From Nostoc sp. MS1 (GTDB lineage: Bacteria > Cyanobacteriota > Cyanobacteriia > Cyanobacteriales > Nostocaceae), in the NCBI RefSeq assembly GCF_019976755.1, contig NZ_AP023441.1:6817501-6881500 (forward strand): a DNA stretch of 64,000 nt, read 5' to 3'. The notes below the pieces were generated by a model that saw only the letters and a list, made by a program, of their open reading frames with translations, did not search any database and was not told the DNA's origin. Both the position numbers and the translations under genes were made by a program. How positions within the stretch are numbered: position 1 is the stretch's first letter; the number at the start of each line of letters is the position of its first letter. Of this stretch, positions 1 through 8,117 are shown one piece after another.

Positions 1-1102
1 CGCAGTTGAGGGGAGAATGGTGTTGGTAAATTGTTTTGCCGTTGACAGCATTAAAAACTATGCCTAATTGTCCACCAGTCAAGACTGTATCGCCAAATGG
101 TAAGAGAAAATTACATAAACTGCCTAACTCAGCAATTGGCTGACCATCACGAAAGACAATACCTGCATCACCAACAGTATAAGTTTGATGATGGGCATAA
201 GCTACAGCATTGAGGCTAATATCAGGTTCTATACCATTAACGTCCCAAACATTTGCGCTGTAGTCGTAAGTGGCAAAAGTCGAACCAAAAGTTCCAAACA
301 CTAATTTCGTGTCACTAAAAAAGGCGCAAGAGCGAGGCCAGACAACACTGGGTAAGTCTGCACAGCAGATTTTAGTTAAACTAGCTTCTGGACTGACTGA
401 CCAAATGATTAGTTTGCGGTCATAGCTGAGGCTGACTAACAGACGTTTTGCTTCATTATAAATAAGTCTTTTAATACCTGCATTGTGGGCTGGGATATGG
501 CTGATACCAGTGCTAGCGATCGCAGATATTTTTCCTTCGTCATCGCCTGCAAAAATTACACCACTTTGGGTAATGACAATCGTATCAGTTTCCACGCCAC
601 TTAAGTCGATGGTTTCAATAAGTTCGCCAGTTAGTGTGTTCCATCTGCGAACCGTACCATCATCACTACTAGAAATTAAATAACAACCGTTGCTTTCCCA
701 AGTTACTGAAATGACATCGGCTTCGTGTCCTTGCAAAGTTGACTTAATTGTCCCGTCTAGACCGAATATTTTAATTGTGCGATCGCGGGAACAAGTCGCA
801 ATTAAATCACCTTTTGAGTTAAATGCAGCCATTTCCACATCATCACTATGACCCGCTAATACAGCCTGTAATCGCATAGTAGGCACTTCCCACAGGCGTG
901 CTGTGTAGTCACTGCTAGCACTGACCAAATATTTGCCATCAGGACTAAAGGCGCACTGATTAGCTAAATGATCATGATAAGAACGATGAATTGGCGTTTT
1001 TGTACTACCATCCCACAGCACAACTAAGTTGTCATAACCTGCTGTTGCCACGTATTTATCTTGATAAGCAGTAATTCCACTAATAGGGCCATAATGTTTC
1101 AT
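1..1102 (-). CDS. WD40 repeat protein, partial (3' end beyond window)
   Basis: The reading frame runs from an ATG at 1102 to the left edge without a stop, about 367 codons, so the C-terminus is missing. The translation has repeated WD40 blades, for example segments ending in 'VVLWDG', 'ARLWEV', 'IKIFGL', 'VRRWN' and 'LIIWSV', spaced about 40 residues apart, with typical 'FSPDGKYLVSASSD' strands. WD40 propellers are protein-binding scaffolds; no enzymatic domain or signal peptide is visible. It lies 60 bp downstream of the ribA-like gene on the same strand, so co-transcription is possible. The specific role is unknown. Confidence 0.85.
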   Translation of the reverse strand, partial: MKHYGPISGITAYQDKYVATAGYDNLVVLWDGSTKTPIHRSYHDHLANQCAFSPDGKYLVSASSDYTARLWEVPTMRLQAVLAGHSDDVEMAAFNSKGDLIATCSRDRTIKIFGLDGTIKSTLQGHEADVISVTWESNGCYLISSSDDGTVRRWNTLTGELIETIDLSGVETDTIVITQSGVIFAGDDEGKISAIASTGISHIPAHNAGIKRLIYNEAKRLLVSLSYDRKLIIWSVSPEASLTKICCADLPSVVWPRSCAFFSDTKLVFGTFGSTFATYDYSANVWDVNGIEPDISLNAVAYAHHQTYTVGDAGIVFRDGQPIAELGSLCNFLLPFGDTVLTGGQLGIVFNAVNGKTIYQHHSPLNC

Positions 1103-1162
1103 AATTTTTCATTCCCGATTTTCAACAGCGAACTTTTGTTTTTAATATTTAATAATTAAGAG

Positions 1163-1801
1163 CTATTGAGAAGCCAGCAATTTATTTAATTGCCAGTTAT
1201 TGTTTTGAGGTAAATTAATTATATGTTTGTGTTTCTTTACCTTAGCTTTCAAGTAACTAATATTATGCTTGTTTACATAAACTCCAGTTGAGATCATTTC
1301 TTTTACGTGGATGCCATAATCAGAAATTTGACGTAATTTATCTGGATTATTAGATAATAATTTAATCGATGTAATTTCTAATGCTTCCAGAATACCAGCC
1401 GCGCAAGCAAATTCTCGTGCATCATCTGGAAAGTTCAACTTGTTGTTAGCTTCATAAGTATCAAAGCCTTGGTCTTGAAGCACATAAGCATCAATCTTGT
1501 GATAAAGTCCTATACCACGACCTTCCTGACGTAAGTAAATTAAGTAGCCTCCTCTATCGGCAAGAACTTCCATTGCTTCTTTGAGTTGATTACCACAATC
1601 ACATCGTAAAGATTGAAAAACATCTCCTGTTAAACACTCAGAATGAACTCGAACTAAAGGACAATCTTGATCGGGAGTACCGAACTTAATAGCAAAATGT
1701 TCTTGATGATTCTTAAAACCTAAAAATGTGTAAAAAGTCCCAGTTACACCCATTGATAAAGGAATATCTACTGAATTTCTCACTCTAACTTTTTCAAGCA
1801 T
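1163..1801 (-). CDS. ribA: GTP cyclohydrolase II (RibA-type), stand-alone
   Basis: This 212-residue protein matches the GTP cyclohydrolase II family, which opens GTP to the first pyrimidine intermediate of riboflavin synthesis. The zinc ligands are visible as Cys56, Cys67 and Cys69 in 'HSECLTGD...LRCDCG', followed by the active-site stretch 'RQEGRGIGL' at 91-99 and 'NNPDK' near 150. There is no DHBP synthase (RibB) domain, although many cyanobacteria have a RibBA fusion, so this is probably a paralogue with a special role. The 3' neighbour is the WD40 gene on the same strand. The C-terminal tail of about 25 residues is Lys/Asn/Gln-rich. Confidence 0.88.
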   Translation of the reverse strand: MLEKVRVRNSVDIPLSMGVTGTFYTFLGFKNHQEHFAIKFGTPDQDCPLVRVHSECLTGDVFQSLRCDCGNQLKEAMEVLADRGGYLIYLRQEGRGIGLYHKIDAYVLQDQGFDTYEANNKLNFPDDAREFACAAGILEALEITSIKLLSNNPDKLRQISDYGIHVKEMISTGVYVNKHNISYLKAKVKKHKHIINLPQNNNWQLNKLLASQ

Positions 1802-2158
1802 TTTTCAAAAATCCTCTGTTTGCTATACAAATATCGACAGCCGCTAGAGCGATTTAACGCTCGTTTAGAAAATATTCTGTTTGAACATATATAATGTGTA
1901 ATCCTACTTACATTTGGTGATGACTCAGCATCTATTTAAAGTAGAAAAACTGATGTGCAACTGAAAAACTTTCTCGTTTTTAGCAGTTAGTTATTATTCA
2001 GATTTAAGTTTTCTTTTTATGCAGGATATTCGTATTTGTAAAATTTCTTAACAAAGTCAGCAATTAATGGTTCAGATACATTGAGGTATAAGCATACAAA
2101 TTGTACGTCCCTCAAACAAAATCGTTATTTAGCCAAAATTTTGGCAATCCTATACTTC
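1802..2158. other. Intergenic region, no gene seen
   Basis: This AT-rich stretch lies between the start of the ribA-like gene and the end of the ABM-domain gene. It must hold the ribA promoter. I see no convincing coding frame or strong hairpin. Confidence 0.5.
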
Positions 2159-2467
2159 CTAGCCTTGAGACTGCTTTAATAAATCATCAACGACCTGTAA
2201 CTTCAGAATCGGATACCGTTCTTCAATGCTATCTTTCATCATTTGAGCAGCTTGTGCGTCTGGAGTTGGTGCTTGTTGGTCTATTTCCCAAGCTTGTTTG
2301 TCTGGCCATTGCGCGTATGCAAACCATGTTCCGTCCTCTGCTTGATGGAGACGAGAACCGAGACTAACACCTTGACGATAGATGGCTTCAGTCATTCTGT
2401 GCCAACCTTCCTGAAACAAAGCTTCCTGGCCTGCTTTTATCTTCCAATGATAGATAACCACAAACAT
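2159..2467 (-). CDS. Antibiotic biosynthesis monooxygenase (ABM) domain protein
   Basis: The product is 102 residues, the usual size of a single ABM-fold (dimeric alpha/beta barrel) protein. It opens with the typical 'VVIYHWKIKAGQEALFQEGW' strand-helix and has 'GSRLHQAEDGTWFAYAQWP' in the middle. Members are small cofactor-free monooxygenases or heme-degrading enzymes, but many have no known substrate. The start ATG at 2467 is the only one near the N-terminal strand. No operon partner is seen. Confidence 0.75.
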   Translation of the reverse strand: MFVVIYHWKIKAGQEALFQEGWHRMTEAIYRQGVSLGSRLHQAEDGTWFAYAQWPDKQAWEIDQQAPTPDAQAAQMMKDSIEERYPILKLQVVDDLLKQSQG

Positions 2468-2707
2468 TTAAAATAGCCTACTTGTACGAATGATCTGAAC
2501 TTCAGTTAATATAACGAGATTTGCTGCGTACAAATTTCTGCGTTTTTTTATCAAAACTTTTAATAATCTGCATAAAAGGAACACAATACCCTGAAAAGTG
2601 GTTGTCACTCAAAAATCCATCATTTCTTTGTTCACAGGCAATGCTCCTAAAGTTTCGATAAAACAAACAAGCATTTCTGATTACTCAAATCTACCAGGAC
2701 ATGATTT

Positions 2708-3433
2708 ATGCAAACTTATGAAAACGATCAGCCAATATCATTAGATGCTTATGAGACTCTAGCCGATGATTATGCAGCAGTAGTAGATTCCAATCCTTAC
2801 AACGCCTATTATGAACGTCCTACTACACGTTCCCTTTTAGGAGATGTTGAGGGAAAAAGAGTTTTAGACGCGGGATCTGGTTCTGGCTCATACTCAGAAT
2901 GGTTGGTTAATCGTGGTGCTGATGTTTTTGCCATAGAGGTTAGCCCCAAATTAGTACAGTTTTCTCGTCAAAGGTTAGGTGAACGTGTTGAAGTACGTCA
3001 AGCCGATTTGCGGAAACCGCTTGATTTTTTACAAACTGCATCGTTTGACTTAATTGTTTGCCCACTTGTGTTGCATTACATCGAAGATTGGTCAAATGTC
3101 TTGGCTGAATTTCATCGCATTTTAAAGCAAGATGGTTATTTAGTGTTTTCCATTCATCATCCTTGGATGGAAATTACATTGTTAGGAAACAACTATTTTG
3201 AGACAGAATTAGTGGAAGATAATTGGAAAAGGCGCAATGGTGAATATGTGAAGATGCGATATTTTCGCCGTCCATTGAGTCAAACATTATCGTCTCTAGC
3301 TCAAGCAGGCTTTGAAATAGAGCAACTCGTTGAGCCACAACCAACAGAGGAGTGTCAGATGAAATATCCGGCAATTTATGAGCAGCTTTCCCTACAACCT
3401 TGGTTTTTATGTATACGTGCAAGAAAAAAATAA
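2708..3433 (+). CDS. Class I SAM-dependent methyltransferase
   Basis: A 241-residue Rossmann-fold methyltransferase. Motif I is 'VLDAGSGSG' at 52-60, the ribose-binding acidic residue is Glu77 in 'VFAIEVSP', and a post-motif Asp sits in 'RQADLRKPL'. Motif IV-like 'FDLIVCPLVLHYIEDW' is typical of small-molecule UbiE/biotin-type methyltransferases. The substrate cannot be told from the sequence. It stands alone on the plus strand and is followed about 110 bp later by a T-tailed hairpin. Confidence 0.85.
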   Translation: MQTYENDQPISLDAYETLADDYAAVVDSNPYNAYYERPTTRSLLGDVEGKRVLDAGSGSGSYSEWLVNRGADVFAIEVSPKLVQFSRQRLGERVEVRQADLRKPLDFLQTASFDLIVCPLVLHYIEDWSNVLAEFHRILKQDGYLVFSIHHPWMEITLLGNNYFETELVEDNWKRRNGEYVKMRYFRRPLSQTLSSLAQAGFEIEQLVEPQPTEECQMKYPAIYEQLSLQPWFLCIRARKK

Positions 3434-3543
3434 ATCTCTAACCCTTAATTCGTGAGGACAATAGCTGCACAAATTTGTCTCTTCTCAATTTATATGTATT
3501 ATCTAGTATTTTTAGGTGGGAACTGAGTTCAAAATTGATATTG

Positions 3544-3578
3544 AAATTCCCGACTTCAAACAAAGCCGGGAATTTTTT
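3544..3578 (+). terminator. Rho-independent terminator
   Basis: A perfect 9-bp stem (AAATTCCCG at 3544-3552 with CGGGAATTT at 3567-3575) runs into a six-T tract on the plus strand. It lies between the convergent methyltransferase and VOC genes and should end the methyltransferase transcript. Confidence 0.75.
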
Positions 3579-3588
3579 CATTTCCACC

Positions 3589-4011
3589 TTAATTATCCAT
3601 TGCCTGTTTAACGGTAAAACTAATTTCTTGACCATAAGAAACTTCTAGAGTGTGACCATCAGGGTCACGAATGTAAGCCCAGTAGCCAACAGGATAACCA
3701 CCTTCACTGGCTTCCTTAAGTAGAACTCCCTCTAAACGTGCCTCATCACAAAGATGGTCAACTTCCTCACGAGTTCGGCAAGCTACTCCTAGATGCGATT
3801 CTGGTAACAATACTCCGTTTATCTCATCAGTTTTAATTAAGACAATCACAAAAGGTCTTGTTAAGTCACTTATCCAAGCTACTTCCGATTGATTTGCTTT
3901 GTCTTCACGACGATGCACAACTGTCATGCGTGCATATTTTGTGTAGAAAGAGACGCTTGCATCAATATCACTGACTGCAAGTGCCACATGAGTAAAACCA
4001 AAATCAGACAT
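3589..4011 (-). CDS. VOC (glyoxalase/bleomycin-resistance) family protein
   Basis: A 140-residue single VOC unit pair. Candidate metal ligands sit at the family positions: His8 in 'GFTHVALAV', His73 in 'ESHLGVACR' and Glu123 in 'DPDGHTLEVSYGQ'. The family includes glyoxalase I, dioxygenases and drug-binding proteins; the exact reaction is not predictable. It is convergent with the upstream methyltransferase gene. Confidence 0.82.
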   Translation of the reverse strand: MSDFGFTHVALAVSDIDASVSFYTKYARMTVVHRREDKANQSEVAWISDLTRPFVIVLIKTDEINGVLLPESHLGVACRTREEVDHLCDEARLEGVLLKEASEGGYPVGYWAYIRDPDGHTLEVSYGQEISFTVKQAMDN

Positions 4012-4120
4012 ACAAACCTCAATCGCTTCGATATTTGCGTCAGCATGACGTTGCTTAGTGGCTATAAATATTTATTCTACGATGAGTTGGATCGGGGATT
4101 ATTGCATTTATTTGTATCAG

Positions 4121-4465
4121 GACTTACGCATTTGGGCAGCAATTCTCTCTTGCGAGATGACAACGATCGCATCATTGGGGTTAAGCCCAGCTAATATTGC
4201 TTGCTGTAAATTAGCTTGCGCTTCCTTGGCTTGGGCGATGGAACTAATTTGCTTGTCTTGAAAATCTCGTTGACTACGACTGTGTTCTGCTTTAGCTGAG
4301 GTGATATCGCGCTGAGTGCGATCGCTTTCTGCGGCTATTTGTCCATCTAAAGCCCGAATTTGAGCATCAATTTGAGATAGTTGCAGTCTTGTTTGTTGAC
4401 TATTTGTTAACAGTTGCTTGTGTCGATTTTGCAGGTGTGAGTATTGTCAAGTTGCAACTGTAAGT
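4121..4465 (-). pseudogene. Remnant of an HlyD-type membrane fusion protein
   Basis: The minus strand carries an open but start-less segment of about 110 codons, rich in Gln, Ala, Ser and Asp, with 'LTNSQQTRLQLSQIDAQ', 'IAAESDRTQRDITSAKAE' and 'IAQAKEAQANLQQA'. This is the coiled-coil hairpin of HlyD/EmrA-like adaptor proteins of type I secretion or ABC export systems. The frame is broken by one base near 4450, and both the N-terminal membrane segment and the C-terminal barrel are missing. No partner ABC gene is nearby, so this is a decayed fragment. Confidence 0.7.
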
Positions 4466-4500
4466 AGCTCAGTGTTAAAAATTATCGCTATGGCAAGGCA

Positions 4501-4590
4501 GGAGGCAGAAGGCAGAAGGCAGGAGGGAAGAGGGTTATAGCCTTGTTTACCTTTCTTAACTTAGCTTTGTTTTTTCCCACCGACTTACTT
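4501..4590. repeat. Dispersed repeat, copy 1 (inverted copy at 43799-43879)
   Basis: The reverse complement of this segment matches 43799-43879 almost base for base, including AAGTAAGTCGGTGGGAAAAA and the following AAGTTAAGAAAGGTAAACAA. The purine-rich end (GGCAGAAGGCAGAAGGCAGGAGG) is itself a short tandem repeat. Both copies are noncoding and lie next to degenerate DNA. Confidence 0.85.
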
Positions 4591-4592
4591 AT

Positions 4593-4802
4593 GTTCGATT
4601 GCGTCTTTAGTGCTGCTGTCCGCACTTTATTAGGGAAGCGCGATCAGAATGCAGTCGCAGAAGCTCAAAGTGCTAAGTAGCAACTTTTATTGCCAACACA
4701 ACAGGCTAAAAAGCACATTAGGTACGGTGGGCAATGCTCACCACCACCTTTTTGAGATGTAGCGATCGCTTACACGATGATATTTTTATACGCTAAGTAT
4801 AA
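4593..4802. other. Intergenic DNA left of the IS element
   Basis: Holds a palindromic 'GGTGGGCAATGCTCACC'-like repeat near 4722-4745 and one HIP1 site. I see no gene. Confidence 0.4.
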
Positions 4803-4830
4803 CTAGTAGTCTGCCAAGGTAACTTTGCTA
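4803..4830 (+). repeat. Left terminal inverted repeat of the IS630 element
   Basis: Matches the reverse complement of 5984-6011 with two mismatches at the centre. Confidence 0.9.
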
Positions 4831-4874
4831 AGTAAAACCTCTAATTGGTAAAATAGCCAAAAACGGGGTGTAAC

Positions 4875-5315
4875 ATGGCGAAAAAGTACATTGTTGACTT
4901 GAATGAAGAGGAAGTTTCTCAGCTACAAGCAATAATTAAAAAAGGTAAACACAAAGCAAGAACCATAACCCGTGCAAACATTCTTCTAATGGCTTCTGAA
5001 GGAGAAACGGATCAAGCGATCGCTAGCATAGTTAGAGCGCATGTTGCAACAGTGCAACGAATACGAGAAAAATTTGTCATTGGGGGGTTAGATTTTGCTT
5101 TAAAGGATGAAGTTCATCCACCAAAACCTAAAAAGTTAGATGAAAAACAAGAAGCATTTTTAATTGCCACTGCTTGTTCCAATCCACCAGTTGGAAGAGT
5201 ACGTTGGACAATGCAATTATTAGCGGATCATTTAGTGAACGTTGGTATCATAGATTCAATTTCGGACGAAACAGTGCGTCAAACTTTAAAAAAAATGAAA
5301 TCAAACCGTGGTTAA
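4875..5315 (+). CDS. IS630 transposase, OrfA (N-terminal DNA-binding part)
   Basis: 146 residues with a helix-turn-helix region ('TRANILLMASEGETDQAIASIVRAHVATVQRIREKF', about 30-65) and the linker helices typical of IS630 transposases. The frame ends soon after a run of eight A residues at about 5288-5295. A -1 slip there joins it to the downstream frame and gives a continuous family-like sequence ('RQTLKKNEIKPWLKQQW'). Confidence 0.85.
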   Translation: MAKKYIVDLNEEEVSQLQAIIKKGKHKARTITRANILLMASEGETDQAIASIVRAHVATVQRIREKFVIGGLDFALKDEVHPPKPKKLDEKQEAFLIATACSNPPVGRVRWTMQLLADHLVNVGIIDSISDETVRQTLKKMKSNRG

Positions 5316-5986
5316 AACAACAGTGGTGCATTCCTGAAGTTAACGCAGAATATGTTTTCCGAATGGAAGATGTGTTGGATTTATACAATGAGCCTTATGA
5401 TCCTAAACGTCCTGTAGTCTGCTTTGATGAACGTCCCTACCAACTAGTAGAAGAAGTAAGACTTCCTTTGCCACCAGAGCCGGAGCAGCCTGAACGTTAT
5501 GATTTCGAGTATAAACGTAACGGGACAGTAAATTTATTTGCGTGTTTTCAACCCTTGGCAGGTTGGCGGCATATCGAAGTTACAGAACGTCGAACTAAAG
5601 TCGATTTTGCTAAACAGATGAAAAATTTAGTAGATGTTTGCTACCAAGATGCTGATGTTATTCGTTTGGTAGTTGATAACCTGAATATTCATACTCCCAG
5701 CGCATTATATGAAGTTTTTCCACCAGAAGAAGCACGTCGAATTATTCAAAAATTAGAGTTTCACTATACTCCTAAGCACGCTTCTTGGTTGAATCAAGTA
5801 GAAATTGAATTATCTGTTTTATCCCGCCAATGTTTAGAACGGCGTATTCCTAATGCAGAAACATTAACTTCTGAGATTGCCGCTTGGGAGAAACAACGTA
5901 ATCAGCAAAAAGCCAGTGTCTATTGGGGTTTCCAAACCAAAGATGCTCGCCGAAAAATGCAGCGTTTATATCCAACTCTAACCTAG
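5294..5986 (+). CDS. IS630 transposase, OrfB (DDE catalytic domain, read by -1 frameshift)
   Basis: This is the catalytic half of the transposase. The DDE residues are seen in 'VVCFDERPYQL' (first Asp), 'RLVVDNLNIH' (second Asp) and 'ASWLNQVEIELSVL' (Glu). An open frame exists from 5174 but family similarity starts only after the A8 run, so expression most likely comes from -1 frameshifting from OrfA. The frame relation (OrfA in phase 0, OrfB in phase 2) is exactly -1. Confidence 0.85.
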   Translation, partial: NEIKPWLKQQWCIPEVNAEYVFRMEDVLDLYNEPYDPKRPVVCFDERPYQLVEEVRLPLPPEPEQPERYDFEYKRNGTVNLFACFQPLAGWRHIEVTERRTKVDFAKQMKNLVDVCYQDADVIRLVVDNLNIHTPSALYEVFPPEEARRIIQKLEFHYTPKHASWLNQVEIELSVLSRQCLERRIPNAETLTSEIAAWEKQRNQQKASVYWGFQTKDARRKMQRLYPTLT

Positions 5987-6011
5987 CAAAGTTGTCTTGG
6001 CAGACTACTAG
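5984..6011 (-). repeat. Right terminal inverted repeat of the IS630 element
   Basis: Reverse complement of the left repeat with two mismatches; it begins right at the end of the transposase frame. Confidence 0.9.
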
Positions 6012-6116
6012 TATTATTTTTATATTTACCCCTCAACTTACTATATATATTACATATACTTATCTTTTTTAGCTAAATAATATATACATAAAACATAAGT
6101 ATACTAAGTTAATCTA

Positions 6117-6160
6117 TGTTTAAACATTTATAAATTTAAACATTTAAACATTTAATAAAT
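6117..6160 (+). promoter_or_regulatory. Direct-repeat cluster upstream of parA (possible partition or operator site)
   Basis: Three closely spaced copies of TTTAAACATT (about 6119, 6135 and 6143) plus a partial TTTAATAAAT lie 60-100 bp before the ParA start. Iterated AT-rich repeats before a ParA/RHH pair often serve as centromere or autorepression site. This role is inferred from position only. Confidence 0.4.
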
Positions 6161-6216
6161 GTCTAGATGTTTGTATATGCGGTAAAATTTTGAGATTACT
6201 TGTATAAGTATGAAAA

Positions 6217-6807
6217 ATGATTATTACAGTGGCCGCCTTTAAAGGCGGGGTAGGCAAATCTACTACAGCACTACATCTAGCTACCTACTTTCAAAGCAAA
6301 GCTGACACACTGTTAGTAGATGGTGATTTAAACCGTAGTGCTTTAGATTGGTCAAATCGAGGCTCTTTACCCTTTAAGGTGGCTGATGAGCAGCAGGCGG
6401 TCAACCTTGCAGGGATTTATGAGCATATAGTCATAGATACCCCAGCGCGTCCTGATGCGGAAGAACTCAAAACTCTGGCGAAAGGATGCGATTTGTTAGT
6501 TATTCCCACAACACCAGATGCGATCGCTCTAGCTGCAACTTTTCACATGGTGGATTTACTATTGAAAATAAAAATAAAGTATAAAATATTGCTGACAATT
6601 ATCCCGCCAAATCCCAACAAAGCAGGGGAAGAAGCCAGAGCAACTCTCTCAAATGCCGGATTACCTGTATTCAAATCAGGGATTCGTCGTTTGGCTGTGT
6701 TCCAACGTGCCGCTTTAGAAGGGGTTCCCGTCAACGCAGTTAAAGATCCTTATGCTCAAATCGCTTGGCGATGTTATGCCGAGGTAGGAAAAGAAATATT
6801 AGACTAA
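6217..6807 (+). CDS. ParA-family ATPase (short, MinD/Soj superfamily)
   Basis: A 196-residue P-loop ATPase with the deviant Walker A 'KGGVGKST' at residues 9-16, 'LLVDGDLNRSALDWS' (Walker A') near 35 and 'HIVIDTPARP' (Walker B) near 70. The size fits small plasmid-type ParA proteins that pair with a ribbon-helix-helix partner. Such pairs position DNA or large complexes. The downstream RHH gene and upstream iterons support a partition cassette now in chromosomal context, possibly left by an integrated plasmid or element. Confidence 0.88.
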   Translation: MIITVAAFKGGVGKSTTALHLATYFQSKADTLLVDGDLNRSALDWSNRGSLPFKVADEQQAVNLAGIYEHIVIDTPARPDAEELKTLAKGCDLLVIPTTPDAIALAATFHMVDLLLKIKIKYKILLTIIPPNPNKAGEEARATLSNAGLPVFKSGIRRLAVFQRAALEGVPVNAVKDPYAQIAWRCYAEVGKEILD

Positions 6808-6811
6808 TATC

Positions 6812-6843
6812 AATTCGTAATTCGTAATTCGTAATTCGTAATT
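6812..6843. repeat. 7-bp tandem repeat (AATTCGT)n
   Basis: Four head-to-tail copies of AATTCGT follow the parA stop codon. A shorter copy of the same unit lies at 15581-15597. Confidence 0.9.
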
Positions 6844-6952
6844 AATAATGAGTCTAAAAGTTTTGTTCCAACATATTTTCAGGAGTTAATTTCTGTCTTC
6901 TACCAATACTATTTATGCCAATTGAGTTTAATTTGTAATTGAGTGAGGCTGC

Positions 6953-7216
6953 TTGAGTAATAAGAAAAAAACTAGTCGCTTTGATGATTTGATTGACGCA
7001 GCCCGTAGCCGTCAACAACGAGATCAGCCACCGTCAAAGGAAGATAAACCAACTTCCCAAAGCAAAAGCACAGACCCAGCTTATATTCGTACAACTCTCT
7101 ATTTGCCAAAACAACTACATCGACAACTAAAAGCGGCCGCAGTGTCTCAAGAGCGGCAAATGAGCGATATTGTGACGGAACTTGTTGAGAAATGGTTTTC
7201 GGGGAGTGGGGAGTAG
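6953..7216 (+). CDS. Ribbon-helix-helix (CopG/ParG-like) partner of ParA
   Basis: 87 residues starting at a TTG codon, preceded by GTGAGG. The N-terminal half is basic and disordered (rich in Lys, Arg, Gln, Ser), and the C-terminal half has a strand 'AYIRTTLYLPKQL' followed by two helices ending 'SDIVTELVEKWF', the MetJ/Arc/CopG fold. It lies 145 bp after parA on the same strand, an arrangement seen in ParA-ParG/CopG partition modules. DNA targets are not known. Confidence 0.7.
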   Translation: MSNKKKTSRFDDLIDAARSRQQRDQPPSKEDKPTSQSKSTDPAYIRTTLYLPKQLHRQLKAAAVSQERQMSDIVTELVEKWFSGSGE

Positions 7217-7227
7217 TGAGTGGGGGG

Positions 7228-7330
7228 GAGATGTGGTGTGGCTAAACGCCACGCTCCGCGTAGCTTGCTTCCACGGAGTGGTACGGCTACGCTCACCAAC
7301 CGGGAGATGAGGGAGTGGGGGGAGTAGAGG
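7228..7330. repeat. Dispersed cyanobacterial repeat with inverted arms, copy 1
   Basis: GC-richer than its surroundings. It contains GGCTACGCTCACCAACCGG at 7285-7303, which recurs inverted at 59870-59888 followed in both places by stretches of 'gggagtgggg' type. The element also holds short inverted arms such as CCACGCTCCGCG. It lies between the RHH and GerMN genes and has no coding potential. Confidence 0.8.
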
Positions 7331-7370
7331 AGAGTAACTGGACTATGGACTGTTGACTAATGACTAATGA

Positions 7371-7889
7371 CTAAAGCACAATCTCTTCGCCTCTTTCTGT
7401 GAAGTGAACTTCTCTAATTCCCCATTGGGAGTTACTGGTTAAGGTTTTACGGAGGCTACCAAATAGGGCGAATTGTTCACAGCTAGATAAAGAGATAAAT
7501 TGGCGTTTTGATTGGGATGAACGTCTTAAATCAACTGTGGCAATACCATTTCTGACTCTGACGCGATAACCGGATAAGCTAAAGTCGGCTGTGTCTTGTT
7601 CTTCGATAATTTTGCCGACTACGTTAGTTACGGGTGTTGTTGCTGGGACGCTGACTTTTTGTGGTACAAGTTCTTGACACTGAGTATCGCTGGTATATAA
7701 GGTGACGTTAACTGTTTTTCCAGAAACAGCTTTTGGTTCGATAGTTTTGGTTTTGGAACGCAGTCGAGCTACGCTTGGTGTGGGTGTTGGCGATATCGCG
7801 TTGGTTGTTGTGTTAGTGGGTTTAGGACTACAACTGGTGAGGCTGGCGATCGCTACTGTTGCCAATAGTAAAAAGCACCTGTTATTCAT
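7371..7889 (-). CDS. GerMN-domain lipoprotein
   Basis: 172 residues with a signal peptide and lipobox LTSC (lipidated Cys20), a Thr/Pro-rich linker to about residue 45, then one GerMN-like domain ('VNVTLYTSDTQCQELVPQKV' onward to 'GIREVHFTERG'). GerMN domains occur in spore-germination protein GerM and in cell-envelope proteins of non-sporulating bacteria, probably as peptidoglycan- or protein-binding modules. It is likely anchored on the outer face of the plasma membrane. Function unknown. Confidence 0.75.
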   Translation of the reverse strand: MNNRCFLLLATVAIASLTSCSPKPTNTTTNAISPTPTPSVARLRSKTKTIEPKAVSGKTVNVTLYTSDTQCQELVPQKVSVPATTPVTNVVGKIIEEQDTADFSLSGYRVRVRNGIATVDLRRSSQSKRQFISLSSCEQFALFGSLRKTLTSNSQWGIREVHFTERGEEIVL

Positions 7890-8117
7890 ACCTTTAATGG
7901 GTTGATCTATCTCTTAGTTAACTTCAGTGTGGCTGGTATTCATTCCGTATAAATTAGCCATGAATTTTTGATGAGGCGCAGAGATGAAACTGTAGAAATA
8001 CTTAGTTTTTACTATTGTAGAGTTAACTCAATCCTAATTTTTGTATACAAACAGATAATTTTGTGATCTTTTGGGTTTTGTCTATTTAAGTTTTGGGACA
8101 GACATTGTATTCTGTTG

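Larger units (their letters stand above)
4804..6010 (+). mobile_element. IS630-family insertion sequence, apparently intact
   Basis: About 1.2 kb, bounded by 28-bp inverted repeats at 4803-4830 and 5984-6011 that agree at 26 of 28 positions (CTAGTAGTCTGCCAAG core). The dinucleotide TA at 4804-4805 and 6009-6010 fits the TA target duplication of IS630/Tc1-type elements, although the palindromic ends make the exact boundary ambiguous by a few bases. It encodes a transposase in two overlapping frames joined by an A8 slippery run. All three DDE residues are present, so it may be active. Confidence 0.9.

Noticed and set aside
2101..2476. Two plus-strand ORFs opposite the ABM-domain gene
   Set aside because: They are shadows: the minus-strand frame gives a clear ABM-fold protein.
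3889..4261. Plus-strand ORFs opposite the VOC gene and HlyD remnant
   Set aside because: No family likeness; the minus-strand readings explain the sequence.
5174..5293. Independent start of the IS630 OrfB
   Set aside because: Family similarity in this frame begins only after the A8 run, so a frameshift from OrfA is more likely.
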